Part shown: positions 10,906 through 18,367 of the stretch, piece by piece
How the letters are laid out: the number at the start of each line of letters is the position of its first letter
Numbering within the stretch: the first letter of the stretch is position 1
DNA from: Planctomycetaceae bacterium
GTDB lineage: Bacteria > Planctomycetota > Planctomycetia > Pirellulales > Pirellulaceae
NCBI GenBank assembly: GCA_007694185.1
Contig: RECD01000190.1
Location: 1 to 38,051 of the forward strand
Direction of reading: 5' to 3'
Length of the DNA stretch: 38,051 bases
Made by a program: the position numbers and the translations under genes
The notes under the pieces: model-generated
Database searches by the model: none
What the model saw: only the letters and a program-made list of their open reading frames with translations
Told to the model about the DNA's origin: nothing

Positions 10906-11841
10906 TCAGCCGACGCGTTGCAGGACGAGTTCCAGAGTCTTGCGCAGGGCAGAACCGCTGGCCCGCAGCCCTTGGACTTCTTTTGGCCACAAGTCGATCT
11001 GCATCTGGTCGATGACACCCGCTCGCCCGACGCGGGTCGGGACCGACAGGGCAACGTCCCGGATGCCGTAGCAACCGTTTTGCACCGTGCTGATGGGCAA
11101 CACGCGGCGGCGGTCCAACGCGATCGCTTCGATCACGTCGCGGATCGCGATGCCGACGGCGAAGCCGGCTCCACCTTTGCGTTTGATCACTTCCGCGCCG
11201 CTCCCCTTGGTGCGGGTGAACAGTTCGCCAGCGAGCGTCGTGTTCCAGCCGGGGTACTTGTCGAGCGGCAGTCCGGCGATCGTCGCGCTGCTCCAGATCG
11301 GTACCATCGAATCGCCATGTTCGCCGAGGATCAACGCGTCGACTTGGGTCGGCGGGGCGTCGAGTTGGGCGGCGATCAGGCTGCGGAACCGGATCGTGTC
11401 GAGTTGGGTGCCGAGCCCGATCACTTGCGATTCGGGCAGCCCCAACTTCTTGGCGGCGACATAGGTCAGGATGTCGACCGGGTTGGAAACGACCAACACG
11501 ATCGCGGAGGGCTTCGGCTTAGCGGCTTTGACGTCGCCGAGGATCTGCATGAACAGGTCGGTGTTGCGGTTGATCAGATCGAGCCGCGATTCGTCCGGCT
11601 TGCGGCGGAGACCTGCGGTGATGCAGATGAAGTCGCTGTCGGCGATGTGTTCGTAACCGCCGCCGACGATCTTTTGGTCGGCGACGCTCGGGGCGCCGTG
11701 TTGCAGATCGAGCGCTTGGCCGACGGCAGCTTCCTGGTTCACGTCCAGCATCGCGATCTCACGGACGATGCCGCCGCATTGCAGGGCGAAGCCGGCGCAC
11801 GAACCGACGAGTCCGCCGCCGCCGATGATAGAAACTTTCAT
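10906..11841 (-). CDS. Lactate/malate dehydrogenase family enzyme of the BMC locus
   Basis: A 311-aa NAD-dependent 2-hydroxyacid dehydrogenase of the LDH/MDH family and the last gene of the BMC block. GGGGLVGSCAGF (residues 7-18) is the NAD-binding loop. Catalytic residues are present: Arg86 (R109 in LDH numbering), Asp148 (D168), Arg151 (R171) and His175 (H195, in LILGEHGDSMVPIW). The specificity loop reads AGLRRKPDESR: position 102, Gln in lactate and Arg in malate dehydrogenases, is Arg80, while Glu84 is more LDH-like. Substrate is therefore uncertain. Homologues in planctomycete BMC loci are annotated as lactate dehydrogenase, and a role in NADH recycling or in 2-hydroxyacid metabolism is inferred. 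The start is the ATG that begins MKVSIIGGGG; the upstream open frame is chance. Confidence 0.9.
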   Translation of the reverse strand: MKVSIIGGGGLVGSCAGFALQCGGIVREIAMLDVNQEAAVGQALDLQHGAPSVADQKIVGGGYEHIADSDFICITAGLRRKPDESRLDLINRNTDLFMQILGDVKAAKPKPSAIVLVVSNPVDILTYVAAKKLGLPESQVIGLGTQLDTIRFRSLIAAQLDAPPTQVDALILGEHGDSMVPIWSSATIAGLPLDKYPGWNTTLAGELFTRTKGSGAEVIKRKGGAGFAVGIAIRDVIEAIALDRRRVLPISTVQNGCYGIRDVALSVPTRVGRAGVIDQMQIDLWPKEVQGLRASGSALRKTLELVLQRVG

Positions 11842-11933
11842 GATGGGAAGTCGTTGGTTTTCGGGTATTCGCAGGGGAAAAGTGCCCCGGCCGTTTGTCG
11901 GGCTGGGGCGGCAAAGTCGGGGGCGTCTGCCGG

Positions 11934-12812
11934 TCAGGCTTTCGAGGTCATCTGACGCATCACCTCGTCGGTGATCAGTCGGACCAATTGCGCCTCGTCG
12001 ATCCCCTTGCCGGCGGCCGGCGACGACGTCGCGGTCGATTCGGCGGCGGGCGACGTGCGGATCGGCGGGGCGAAAGCGCGGCGTTCGACGCCGGCGTCGG
12101 CCCAAGAGTCGCGGAAGATGTCGTTCGCGCAGATGTCGCAGTTCTTGTAATCCTCCGTGTTGCGGGGGTCCTTGTAGCCCCACTGGTCCTTCAGTTCCAG
12201 CAATTCCCGAGACTTGCCTTCGGACAGGTAGGCGACATGTCCCAGTTGGCGGGCCAGCATCAGCATCCGGCAATAGGAATCGAGGATCTCGGTCCACCAA
12301 TAAGCCTGTTCGACCGTCTCGCCGTAGCTGACCGTCCCGTGGTTGGCCAGGATCATCACGTTCGTCTTATGGACGAAGGGGATGATCGTATCGGCGAAAG
12401 CTTGGCCGCCGGGGGTTTCGTACTTGGTGATCGGCACGTCACCCAGGAAGACTTCGACCTCGGGCAGGATGCATTGTGGGATCGGTTCACGGGCGATCGC
12501 GAACGCGGTCGCGTGTGGCGGGTGGCAGTGGACGACGCTGCGGATGTCTTCCCGTTGACGGTAAATTTCTAGGTGCAACAGCGCCTCGCTCGATCGCTTT
12601 TTTCGTCCCGACAACTGCTTACCGGTCATGTCGACCAGCGAGATGTCATCGGGCTTGAGGAAGCCTTTGCAGTGCAGCGTGGGGGTGCAGAGGACTTCGT
12701 TTTCGCCGACCCGCACGGTGATGTTGCCGTCGTTGGCCGCGGCGAACTGGCGGTTGTAGATCCGGCGACCGATGTCGCACATGTCCTGCTTGATCTGATG
12801 AAGGTTTTGCAT
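11934..12812 (-). CDS. Class II aldolase (fuculose/rhamnulose-1-phosphate aldolase type), BMC cargo
   Basis: A 292-aa zinc aldolase of the FucA/AraD family. It is expected to cleave L-fuculose- or L-rhamnulose-1-phosphate into DHAP and L-lactaldehyde, supplying the aldehyde to the compartment. Zinc ligands match E. coli FucA in spacing: Glu76 (SSEALLH), His95 and His97 (VVHCHPPHA) and His158 (ANHGTV). The family core ends near residue 215. A Cys-containing linker (NCDICAND), a Pro/Ala/Ser-rich spacer and a C-terminal amphipathic helix GIDEAQLVRLITDEVMRQM (about 270-288) follow. A helix after a flexible linker is the mark of a BMC encapsulation peptide. The gene follows BMC-P at 12882 after a 69-base gap. 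The sugar kinase and isomerase that would act before it are not in the window. Confidence 0.9.
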   Translation of the reverse strand: MQNLHQIKQDMCDIGRRIYNRQFAAANDGNITVRVGENEVLCTPTLHCKGFLKPDDISLVDMTGKQLSGRKKRSSEALLHLEIYRQREDIRSVVHCHPPHATAFAIAREPIPQCILPEVEVFLGDVPITKYETPGGQAFADTIIPFVHKTNVMILANHGTVSYGETVEQAYWWTEILDSYCRMLMLARQLGHVAYLSEGKSRELLELKDQWGYKDPRNTEDYKNCDICANDIFRDSWADAGVERRAFAPPIRTSPAAESTATSSPAAGKGIDEAQLVRLITDEVMRQMTSKA

Positions 12813-12881
12813 GGGACGGTCAGTCAGCTTGAGGATGAGGGGACGGTTTGGTGTTTTGAGTTCGGGTGTCGGTTCGGGGCG

Positions 12882-13163
12882 TCAATCGAGACGGACTTCG
12901 TCGAGGATCGCCACGATCGAGGCGTCGAGCGGCTTGACGTTGGGGGCGAACGGTTGGGCCGCTTCGGGGCCTTCGGCCATCGCGACCAGGTCGCCCAAAC
13001 CACAGCCACAAAGGTCCCAGGCGACGACCGTTTCACCACCGAGCGGTTGCCGGTTCAGGTCTTCGATCCGGTTGACGAGCTCGACCGCCTTGAGCGTCGA
13101 GCCGCCCAGTGCGGGGTGCCACCGGGAGAGGGTCACCGTGCCGACGGTTCGGGCCAAAATCAT
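12882..13163 (-). CDS. BMC-P pentameric shell protein (EutN/CcmL family)
   Basis: A 93-aa vertex protein of a bacterial microcompartment. Five copies would cap each corner of the icosahedral shell. The family pattern is clear: MILARTVGTVTLSRWHPALGG at the start, KAVELVNRIED, ETVVAWDLCGCGLGDLVAMAEG and the final DASIVAILDEV strand. It begins within the stop of the upstream 118-aa gene (ATGA overlap at 13160-13163), so the two are probably translated together. It is one of three different BMC-P genes in the block; three paralogs are typical of planctomycete BMC loci. Confidence 0.93.
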   Translation of the reverse strand: MILARTVGTVTLSRWHPALGGSTLKAVELVNRIEDLNRQPLGGETVVAWDLCGCGLGDLVAMAEGPEAAQPFAPNVKPLDASIVAILDEVRLD

Positions 13164-13516
13164 CGGATGACTCCTGTCGGTTTGACGGGGCGGGCCGGGC
13201 CCGCAGACCCGTCACGATGGAAGCGGATCCCGCGCAACTTGGCTTCGTCGCGGGCCAGCGGCGTAAGAATCGCCTTGGCGGGGATGTGAACTTCGGTCGT
13301 GCCGGTCGGGATCGATTCCAGCGTCGCGGCGGTGATCAGCCGAGCGGTGGTCACGTGGGGGACTGGGGCGAGACCGCCAGCCAATCCGTTCGCCGTGCCG
13401 CCATGTGCCGTGCCGCCGATCGGTGGCCCGCCCATCGCCAACAGGCGACGAATCACCTCGCGGACGATCCGCTCGATCAGTTCGTCGTGGTCGGTCGGGG
13501 ACGGGGACATGGACAT
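13160..13516 (-). CDS. Unknown 118-aa BMC-locus protein with encapsulation-peptide-like N-terminus
   Basis: I do not recognise a characterised family. It has three parts. Residues 9-27 (HDELIERIVREVIRRLLAM) form an amphipathic helix like the encapsulation peptides of PduP and PduL in this block. Residues 28-52 are a Gly/Ala/Pro-rich linker. The C-terminal part holds VTTARLITAATLESI and then VHIPAKAILTPLARDEAKLR, which resembles the short segment ending 'TPLARDxAxxxGI' that recurs in BMC-associated proteins. It is too small to be a usual enzyme, so a scaffold or adaptor role is possible but is inference. ATG 13516 is the start; a second in-frame ATG lies two codons on. The stop overlaps the next BMC-P gene by ATGA. 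Confidence 0.85.
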   Translation of the reverse strand: MSMSPSPTDHDELIERIVREVIRRLLAMGGPPIGGTAHGGTANGLAGGLAPVPHVTTARLITAATLESIPTGTTEVHIPAKAILTPLARDEAKLRGIRFHRDGSAGPARPVKPTGVIR

Positions 13517-13558
13517 CAGAGGCTTGGGTTGACGGTTAGCGGTAATCTGGCGGCCGGA

Positions 13559-13822
13559 TCAATCTTGGTCATCGAGACTCCCCAACACGCTCCAGCGGGC
13601 CGGGGTGTGGGAATGGCCCACGATTTCGCGGACATGCGATCCGTCGCTGGTGATCATCACCCGGTCGCCGCGGCGGCAACCGAGCGGGTCGATCGCGATC
13701 AGCGGCGACGTGTCGGGTGATCCGTCCGCCAGCAGCGGTTGGACGATCACCAACCGGCGGCCTTCCAAGCTGGAGTGCTTGGTCGTGGCGTTGGTCGTAC
13801 CGAGGACGCGGGCGGTTTGCAT
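13559..13822 (-). CDS. BMC-P pentameric shell protein (EutN/CcmL family)
   Basis: An 87-aa EutN/CcmL vertex protein. It starts MQTARVLGTTNATTKHSSLEG, runs through LVIVQPLLADG and the family's AIDPLGCRRGDRVMITSDG loop, and ends HTPARWSVLGSLDD. The final strand differs from the usual 'IVGIVD' end, so it is the most divergent of the three BMC-P proteins here. It lies 14 bases downstream of pduP and 42 bases upstream of the 118-aa gene on the minus strand. Confidence 0.9.
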   Translation of the reverse strand: MQTARVLGTTNATTKHSSLEGRRLVIVQPLLADGSPDTSPLIAIDPLGCRRGDRVMITSDGSHVREIVGHSHTPARWSVLGSLDDQD

Positions 13823-13836
13823 GGCGGTATTGCCGA

Positions 13837-15282
13837 TTACAGGCCGGCGGCCCCACCGACGACGTTCAGGTCATCGATCATGCTGCAGCGGCGTTCGCGG
13901 GTGAACGTGAACGGGGTGGTGACGCCTTCGCCGGTCGGGCCGGCGATCGAGAACGACAGGTAGCCCTCGCCGCCCAAGCCGAGCGACGCCATGCAGGGGC
14001 CGTTCTTGACGAACAGCGTGACGTCGAGGATGCGTCCCATCTTGGTCATGTTGCGAACGTCGCGGCTGTGGATGATCGCGGTGTGGCGGAAGCCGTGTTC
14101 GTACTTTTTCGCCATCGCGATCGCGTGGTCGACGTCGCGGGCACGGACGAACGGGACGAACGGCATCATCTGCTCGACGCTGACGAACGGGTGGTGTTCG
14201 TCGGTCTCGCCGAACAGCAGCTCGCAGCTCGGCGGTACGGAGACCCCTGCGGCCTGAGCCAGGAACGAGGCGTCTTTGCCGATGTAGTCCTTGCAAGCGG
14301 CGTCGTGTTTGTCGTCGCCGACCTTGACGATCGCCTTGGACGTCAGCGCCGCGATCTGGGAGCCGTTCAGTTGCACGGCCCCGGCCCGCCGCATCGCCTC
14401 CAGCATCGCGTCGAAGACACGGTCGACGACGAAGACTTCCTTTTCGGCGATGCACAGCAGGTTGTTGTCGTAGGCGGCCCCCTGGATGATGCAGCGGGCG
14501 GCGTTGTCCAGATCGGCGGTCTCATCGACGACCACCGGCGGGTTGCCGGGACCGGCGACGATCGCCCGTTTGCCGCTGTTCAGCGCGGCGCGGGCCACGG
14601 CCGGGCCGCCGGTGACGCAGATCAGCGCCACGTCGCGGTGCTTGAAGAGCGCTTCGGCCGATTCGAGGGTCGGTTCCGCGATCACGCAGACCAAGTTGTC
14701 GATGCCGATTTCGGCGTGGATCGCGCGGTTGTAGCGGCGGACCCCTTCGACGGCGACGCCTTTGCCCGCGGGGTGTGGGTTGACGACCACCGTGTTGCCG
14801 CCGGCGATCATGCTGACCGCGTTGCCCGTGATCGTCGGCAGGCTGTGGGTCACCGGGGTGATCGCGCCGATGACGCCGAACGGCGCCCGTTCGATCAACG
14901 CGATGCCGTGATCGCCGCTGAACGCCTTCGTCTCGAGGAACTCGACCCCGGGGCTGCGTTCGCCGAGCGTCTTGAGCTTTTCGATCTTGTGTTCGGGGCG
15001 ACCGATTCCGGTTTCCCGCATCTCCATCAGGCCCAATTCTTCGCACTGGGAGATCGCGATGTCGCGGATGATTTGGATCACCCGTTTGCGATCGGCGACG
15101 GGGCGTTCACGAAGCTGTTCGAAGGCGGCGCGGGCGGCGCGGATCGCCGAATCGGCGTCGGCGAACACGCCGTGCTGACCCACCGACGGGTGGCCGCCGC
15201 GGGCCGCGTTGCCGGGCGGGAGCGGGCCGACTTCGGCCAGCACCTGGGCAACGACACTGCGGATCAGGTTTTCGTCATACAT
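13837..15282 (-). CDS. pduP: CoA-acylating aldehyde dehydrogenase (PduP type), BMC core enzyme
   Basis: A 481-aa enzyme that oxidises an aldehyde, here probably lactaldehyde, with NAD+ and CoA to the acyl-CoA inside the compartment. Residues 1-19 (MYDENLIRSVVAQVLAEVG) form an amphipathic encapsulation-type helix, followed by a Pro/Gly linker and then the aldehyde dehydrogenase fold. FGVIGAITPVTHSLPT is the cofactor region and Cys277 in YDNNLLCIAEKE is the catalytic thiol, as in PduP/EutE. HSRDVRNMTKMGR and SIAGPTGEGVTTPFTFTR are C-terminal family motifs. A TTG three codons earlier lies inside the preceding gene's stop. ATG 15282 is preferred and begins five bases after that stop. Confidence 0.95.
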   Translation of the reverse strand: MYDENLIRSVVAQVLAEVGPLPPGNAARGGHPSVGQHGVFADADSAIRAARAAFEQLRERPVADRKRVIQIIRDIAISQCEELGLMEMRETGIGRPEHKIEKLKTLGERSPGVEFLETKAFSGDHGIALIERAPFGVIGAITPVTHSLPTITGNAVSMIAGGNTVVVNPHPAGKGVAVEGVRRYNRAIHAEIGIDNLVCVIAEPTLESAEALFKHRDVALICVTGGPAVARAALNSGKRAIVAGPGNPPVVVDETADLDNAARCIIQGAAYDNNLLCIAEKEVFVVDRVFDAMLEAMRRAGAVQLNGSQIAALTSKAIVKVGDDKHDAACKDYIGKDASFLAQAAGVSVPPSCELLFGETDEHHPFVSVEQMMPFVPFVRARDVDHAIAMAKKYEHGFRHTAIIHSRDVRNMTKMGRILDVTLFVKNGPCMASLGLGGEGYLSFSIAGPTGEGVTTPFTFTRERRCSMIDDLNVVGGAAGL

Positions 15283-15287
15283 GGTTA

Positions 15288-15596
15288 TCAATCTCGCTTG
15301 TATATCGATTGTTTGTCGATCGTCACCGCATCGACGATGCCGATCACGGCCGCGTCGATCGGCAGTTTTGCGGTTTCGGGGGTCAGTCGCGCGCTGCTGC
15401 CTTGGACCACCAAGACGAAGTCGTCAACGCCGGCGCCGAGGGTGTCGACGGCGATGAAGGTTCGGCCGGTGGTGACCAGCGAACCGCGTTTCTTTTCGTC
15501 GAGGCGGTACGGTTCGACGACCAGCAGCTTGTGGCCGACCATCGAGGCGGCCTTCTGGGTGCTGACGACCGATCCGGTCACGCGAGCGATGAACAT
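15288..15596 (-). CDS. BMC-P pentameric shell protein (EutN/CcmL family)
   Basis: A 102-aa vertex protein. It begins MFIARVTGSVVSTQKAASMV and continues with HKLLVVEPYRLDEKKRG, where the longer hairpin is typical of EutN. FIAVDTLGAGVDDFVLVVQGS and PIDAAVIGIVDAVTID complete the barrel. It is the closest of the three to canonical EutN/CcmL. It sits between ackA (7 bases upstream) and pduP (5 bases downstream), so all three are surely on one transcript. Confidence 0.94.
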   Translation of the reverse strand: MFIARVTGSVVSTQKAASMVGHKLLVVEPYRLDEKKRGSLVTTGRTFIAVDTLGAGVDDFVLVVQGSSARLTPETAKLPIDAAVIGIVDAVTIDKQSIYKRD

Positions 15597-15603
15597 CAGG
15601 AAC

Positions 15604-16797
15604 TCACTCAGCAGGTTGTCCGAGCACTTCGACGCACTGGCGTGCGACGATCAATTCTTCGTTGGTCGGGATCACCCACAATTGCGTGCGGCTGGATTCG
15701 GCGTGGAATGTCGCCTCGCCCTTCACCGCCTCGTTCTTTTCCGGGTCGACCACGATCCCCAACTCCTCCAAGCCCTGGCAGACCGCTTGTCGCGTGCGCA
15801 CGCCGTTTTCGCCGATGCCGCCGGTGAAGACGATCGCGTCGACACCGCCCAACGCGACGATCATTCCGCCCATGTGTCGGCGGATTTCTTCGCTGTAGAC
15901 GTCGAGCGCCAATTGGCAACTCGAGTTCCCCGCGTCCGCACCCGCTTCCAGGTCTCGCATGTCTCCGCTCACGCCGCTGATCCCCAACAGGCCGCCACGG
16001 GAACTCATCTCCCCCAACACCTGATCGAGCGTCAGTCCGGTGCGGGCGATGATCAGCGGCAACGCGAAGGGATCGAAATCGCCGACGCGGTTGTTCTGGG
16101 GCAATCCGGTTTGCGGCGTCATGCCCATCGTCGTCATGACGCTGCGGCCGTCGCGGATCGCCGTCAGGCTGCTGCTGCCGCCCAGGTGGCACGAGATGAT
16201 GCGGGCATTGCGGCGACCGAGCAACTCGGCGCCACGGGTGGCGATGTAGCGGTGACTGGCACCATGGAATCCCCACTTCTTGATGTGCATCGACTCGGTC
16301 CACTCGGCCGGGATCGCGTAAGTCCGGCGGGACTCGGGGATCGTCCGGTGGAAGTCGGTTTCGAAAGCGGCGACCAAGGGGATCCCCTCGATCTGTTCTC
16401 GCATCGTCTTCATCGCCGCGATGTAGGGCGGGTTGTGCGCGGGGGCTGCCGCGTTCATCTCGCTCATCGCTTCCAAGACGTCATCGTCGACCCGAAACAC
16501 GCCCGAAATCCGGCCGCCGTGAACCGCCTTGAAGCCGATCGCCGAGACGTCCGACGGGGATTTCAACACCCCGTGTTCCGGATCGGTCAATTGCGTCAAA
16601 CAGGCCTTCACCGCGACACCGTGGTCGGGAACCGGCGCCTCGATCGTTTGCGACCAATCGCCGATCTGCACGTCGGTCCGACTTTGGGACTGTCCGATCC
16701 TTTCGACCCCGCCGCGCGCCAGCAAGCGTTCGCCGTTCATATCGAACAGACGGTACTTGAAGCTGGTCGAGCCGAGGTTGGCAACGAGAACGAGCAC
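15604..16797 (-). CDS. ackA: Acetate/propionate kinase-like enzyme of the BMC locus
   Basis: A 397-aa ASKHA-fold acetokinase. It would convert the acyl-phosphate made by PduL plus ADP into acid plus ATP. ANLGSTSFKYRLFD (6-19) is the N-terminal phosphate loop, HNPPYIAAM carries the His121 region, and KWGFHGASHRYIA holds His178. NNRVGDFDP holds Arg237, FTGGIGENG is the adenosine site and PTNEELIVARQ the C-terminal Glu. Several normally strict motifs differ. GHRxVHGG is GFKAVHGG (Phe89, Lys90), FDTAFHQT is FETDFHRT (Glu146), and HLGNG is HLGGS. Substrate preference may therefore differ from housekeeping AckA. The start is GTG, with GGA a few bases upstream. A strong hairpin separates it from the BMC-H gene. 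Confidence 0.93.
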   Translation of the reverse strand: MLVLVANLGSTSFKYRLFDMNGERLLARGGVERIGQSQSRTDVQIGDWSQTIEAPVPDHGVAVKACLTQLTDPEHGVLKSPSDVSAIGFKAVHGGRISGVFRVDDDVLEAMSEMNAAAPAHNPPYIAAMKTMREQIEGIPLVAAFETDFHRTIPESRRTYAIPAEWTESMHIKKWGFHGASHRYIATRGAELLGRRNARIISCHLGGSSSLTAIRDGRSVMTTMGMTPQTGLPQNNRVGDFDPFALPLIIARTGLTLDQVLGEMSSRGGLLGISGVSGDMRDLEAGADAGNSSCQLALDVYSEEIRRHMGGMIVALGGVDAIVFTGGIGENGVRTRQAVCQGLEELGIVVDPEKNEAVKGEATFHAESSRTQLWVIPTNEELIVARQCVEVLGQPAE

Positions 16798-16835
16798 GAG
16801 ATCCGTCTTGGGCTGAGGGGGAAAAGTCGATCGGA

Positions 16836-16870
16836 CCCGCGAACCGGCCGCCGGGGCGGCGGGTTCGGGG
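16836..16870 (-). terminator. Strong intercistronic hairpin between BMC-H and ackA (attenuator or stability element)
   Basis: On the minus strand an inverted repeat begins two bases past the BMC-H stop codon. The core is GGCGG/CCGCC around a five-base loop, extended after a three-base bulge by CGAAC/GTTCG and then CCC/GGG. About ten bases further on come TTTT and CCCCC. It may stop part of the transcripts or protect the 3' end of the shell-gene RNA, so that shell proteins are made in excess of enzymes. Inference from sequence only. Confidence 0.45.
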
Positions 16871-16871
16871 A

Positions 16872-17138
16872 TCAGGAGAAAAAAGCCTGAGCCAGCCCTT
16901 CGGCGGGACGGGCGATGATGTGGCTGCCGACCAATTCGCCGACCTGCGACGCGGCGTTGCAGCCCGCTTCGACGGCCGCGCGGACGCTGCCGACGTCGCC
17001 GGTGACGACCGCCGTCACGTAGGCACCGCCGATGTCGACCCGGCGGACGATTTCGACGTTAGCGGCTTTGGCCATCGCGTCGGTCGCTTCGATCAGCGGC
17101 AACAGGCCCTTGGTTTCGATCAATCCGATTGCGTTCAT
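16872..17138 (-). CDS. BMC-H hexameric shell protein
   Basis: An 88-aa single-domain BMC shell protein. Hexamers tile the facets of the compartment and their central pores pass substrates. The start NAIGLIETKGLLPLIEATDAM and the core VTGDVGSVRAAVEAGCNAA are classical. The loop RRVDIGGAYVTAVV corresponds to the pore region, with GG before AYV. It ends in a short HIIARPAEGLAQAF segment. It follows the other BMC-H gene by 52 bases, and the two are about half identical by eye. Confidence 0.96.
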   Translation of the reverse strand: MNAIGLIETKGLLPLIEATDAMAKAANVEIVRRVDIGGAYVTAVVTGDVGSVRAAVEAGCNAASQVGELVGSHIIARPAEGLAQAFFS

Positions 17139-17190
17139 GGGGAACTCTTTGAGGTGAAAACTTGGGAGGGGATGCGGATGAGAGCGGAAA

Positions 17191-17496
17191 TCAGTTGGCG
17201 ACTTCCAGCAGTTTGGTCTTCAGCACCTTGCCGAGGTCGCCGTGCGGACGGGGGATGACCTGGACGCTGACGACTTCGCCGACCCGGCCGGCCGCGGCGG
17301 CGCCGGCGTCGGTAGCGGCCTTGACCGCCGCGACATCGCCGCTGACGAAGGCGCTGACCAAGCCGCTGCCGACCTTGTCCCAGCCAAGGAAGGTGACGTT
17401 GGCGGCTTTCATCATCGCGTCACAGGCTTCGACCAAGGCGATGAACCCCTTGGTTTCGATCATTCCGAGTGCTTCGTTCATCTTTGCTTTTGCCAT
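17191..17496 (-). CDS. BMC-H hexameric shell protein
   Basis: A 101-aa BMC-H protein with [20 protein letters not shown] at the start. The pore-side segment is [17 protein letters not shown], where KVGSG occupies the pore loop. [21 protein letters not shown] and [12 protein letters not shown] complete the domain. Its tail ([11 protein letters not shown]) is longer than in its neighbour. The different pore loops (KVGSG versus DIGGA) suggest that the two hexamers differ in what they let through. Probably the main facet protein, being nearer the promoter; that is inference. Confidence 0.96.
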   Translation of the reverse strand: MAKAKMNEALGMIETKGFIALVEACDAMMKAANVTFLGWDKVGSGLVSAFVSGDVAAVKAATDAGAAAAGRVGEVVSVQVIPRPHGDLGKVLKTKLLEVAN

Positions 17497-17579
17497 GGAA
17501 ACTTACCTAACAGGGGGGGTGAAAAGGAGCAGGAATCGCCGGCGCGTGCGGTCACGCGGCGGCCAAGGGTTCTGAGTGA

Positions 17580-18338
17580 TCACGACGGGTGCTGGCAGGC
17601 ACACGCCTGTTCGACCTGCTTGCGGATCAAGACTTCGGTCGCCGAGTCGAGGTTGCAAGCGTTCCCTTCGTCGGTGTCGATGTGCACTTCGAGCTTCGCC
17701 GCCTTGTCCTCGCGAACCAGCAGGTCATCGAAAGTCAGGGCGCACTGCGGGCTGCGAACGACCAACTGCATCATGTCGCCGTTGCGGACACCGAAGTGCC
17801 GGGCATCGTGATCGTTCATGTGGACGTGGCGGGCGGCGCGGATAACCCCTTGGGTCAACTGGACCGATCCGGCGGGGCCGACCAGGACACAGCCCGGTGT
17901 GCCCTCGATCTGGCCACTGTGGCGGACCGGGGCGTCGATCCCCAGCGAGATCGAATCGGTGAACGCCAATTCGACCTGACTGGCCGGACGGGTCGGACCG
18001 AGCACCCGGACGCTCGGCAGCATCCGCCGCCGCGGGCCGACGATCATCACCGTCTGCTCGGCGGCATAAAAACCGTCCTGGTAGAGGTCCTTTTCGGGGA
18101 TCAGCTTCGCGCCGCGGCCGAACAGGATCTCGACATGTTCGTCCGTCAGGTGGCAGTGCCGGGCCGAGATGCTGACCCGCAGCTTCGGCTTGCCGTCGAC
18201 CCAACCCGGCGGGTTGGCGGCACCGGTCGCCAGGGCGGCCGGGCCGGCGACCGGCGACGCAGCGGACTGCATGCGGCGGATCGCCTCGCGGACCAAGGCC
18301 TCGATCTGGCGGCGTTCGGGAATGGTTTGTGTCGTCAT
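17580..18338 (-). CDS. pduL: BMC phosphate propanoyltransferase (PduL)
   Basis: A 252-aa zinc phosphotransacylase that exchanges the acyl-CoA made by PduP for acyl-phosphate and recycles CoA inside the compartment. Residues 9-24 ([16 protein letters not shown]) are an amphipathic encapsulation helix, then a Gly/Ala/Pro linker of about 25 residues. Two barrel repeats follow. [19 protein letters not shown] (His61, His63) and [15 protein letters not shown] (His171, His173) carry metal-binding histidines, and [13 protein letters not shown] (His219, Glu224, Cys228) completes the site. A ribosome site is not obvious. The gene lies 29 bases after the regulator gene and 83 bases before the first BMC-H gene. 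Confidence 0.95.
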   Translation of the reverse strand: MTTQTIPERRQIEALVREAIRRMQSAASPVAGPAALATGAANPPGWVDGKPKLRVSISARHCHLTDEHVEILFGRGAKLIPEKDLYQDGFYAAEQTVMIVGPRRRMLPSVRVLGPTRPASQVELAFTDSISLGIDAPVRHSGQIEGTPGCVLVGPAGSVQLTQGVIRAARHVHMNDHDARHFGVRNGDMMQLVVRSPQCALTFDDLLVREDKAAKLEVHIDTDEGNACNLDSATEVLIRKQVEQACACQHPS

Positions 18339-18367
18339 CGAAACGCAAGTAGCGAAAATGAGAAGAA

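Noticed and set aside
13717-16890. A plus-strand open frame of over 1000 codons across pduP, BMC-P and ackA
   Set aside because: Same codon-bias effect; it crosses several real genes and its translation is low-complexity and resembles nothing.
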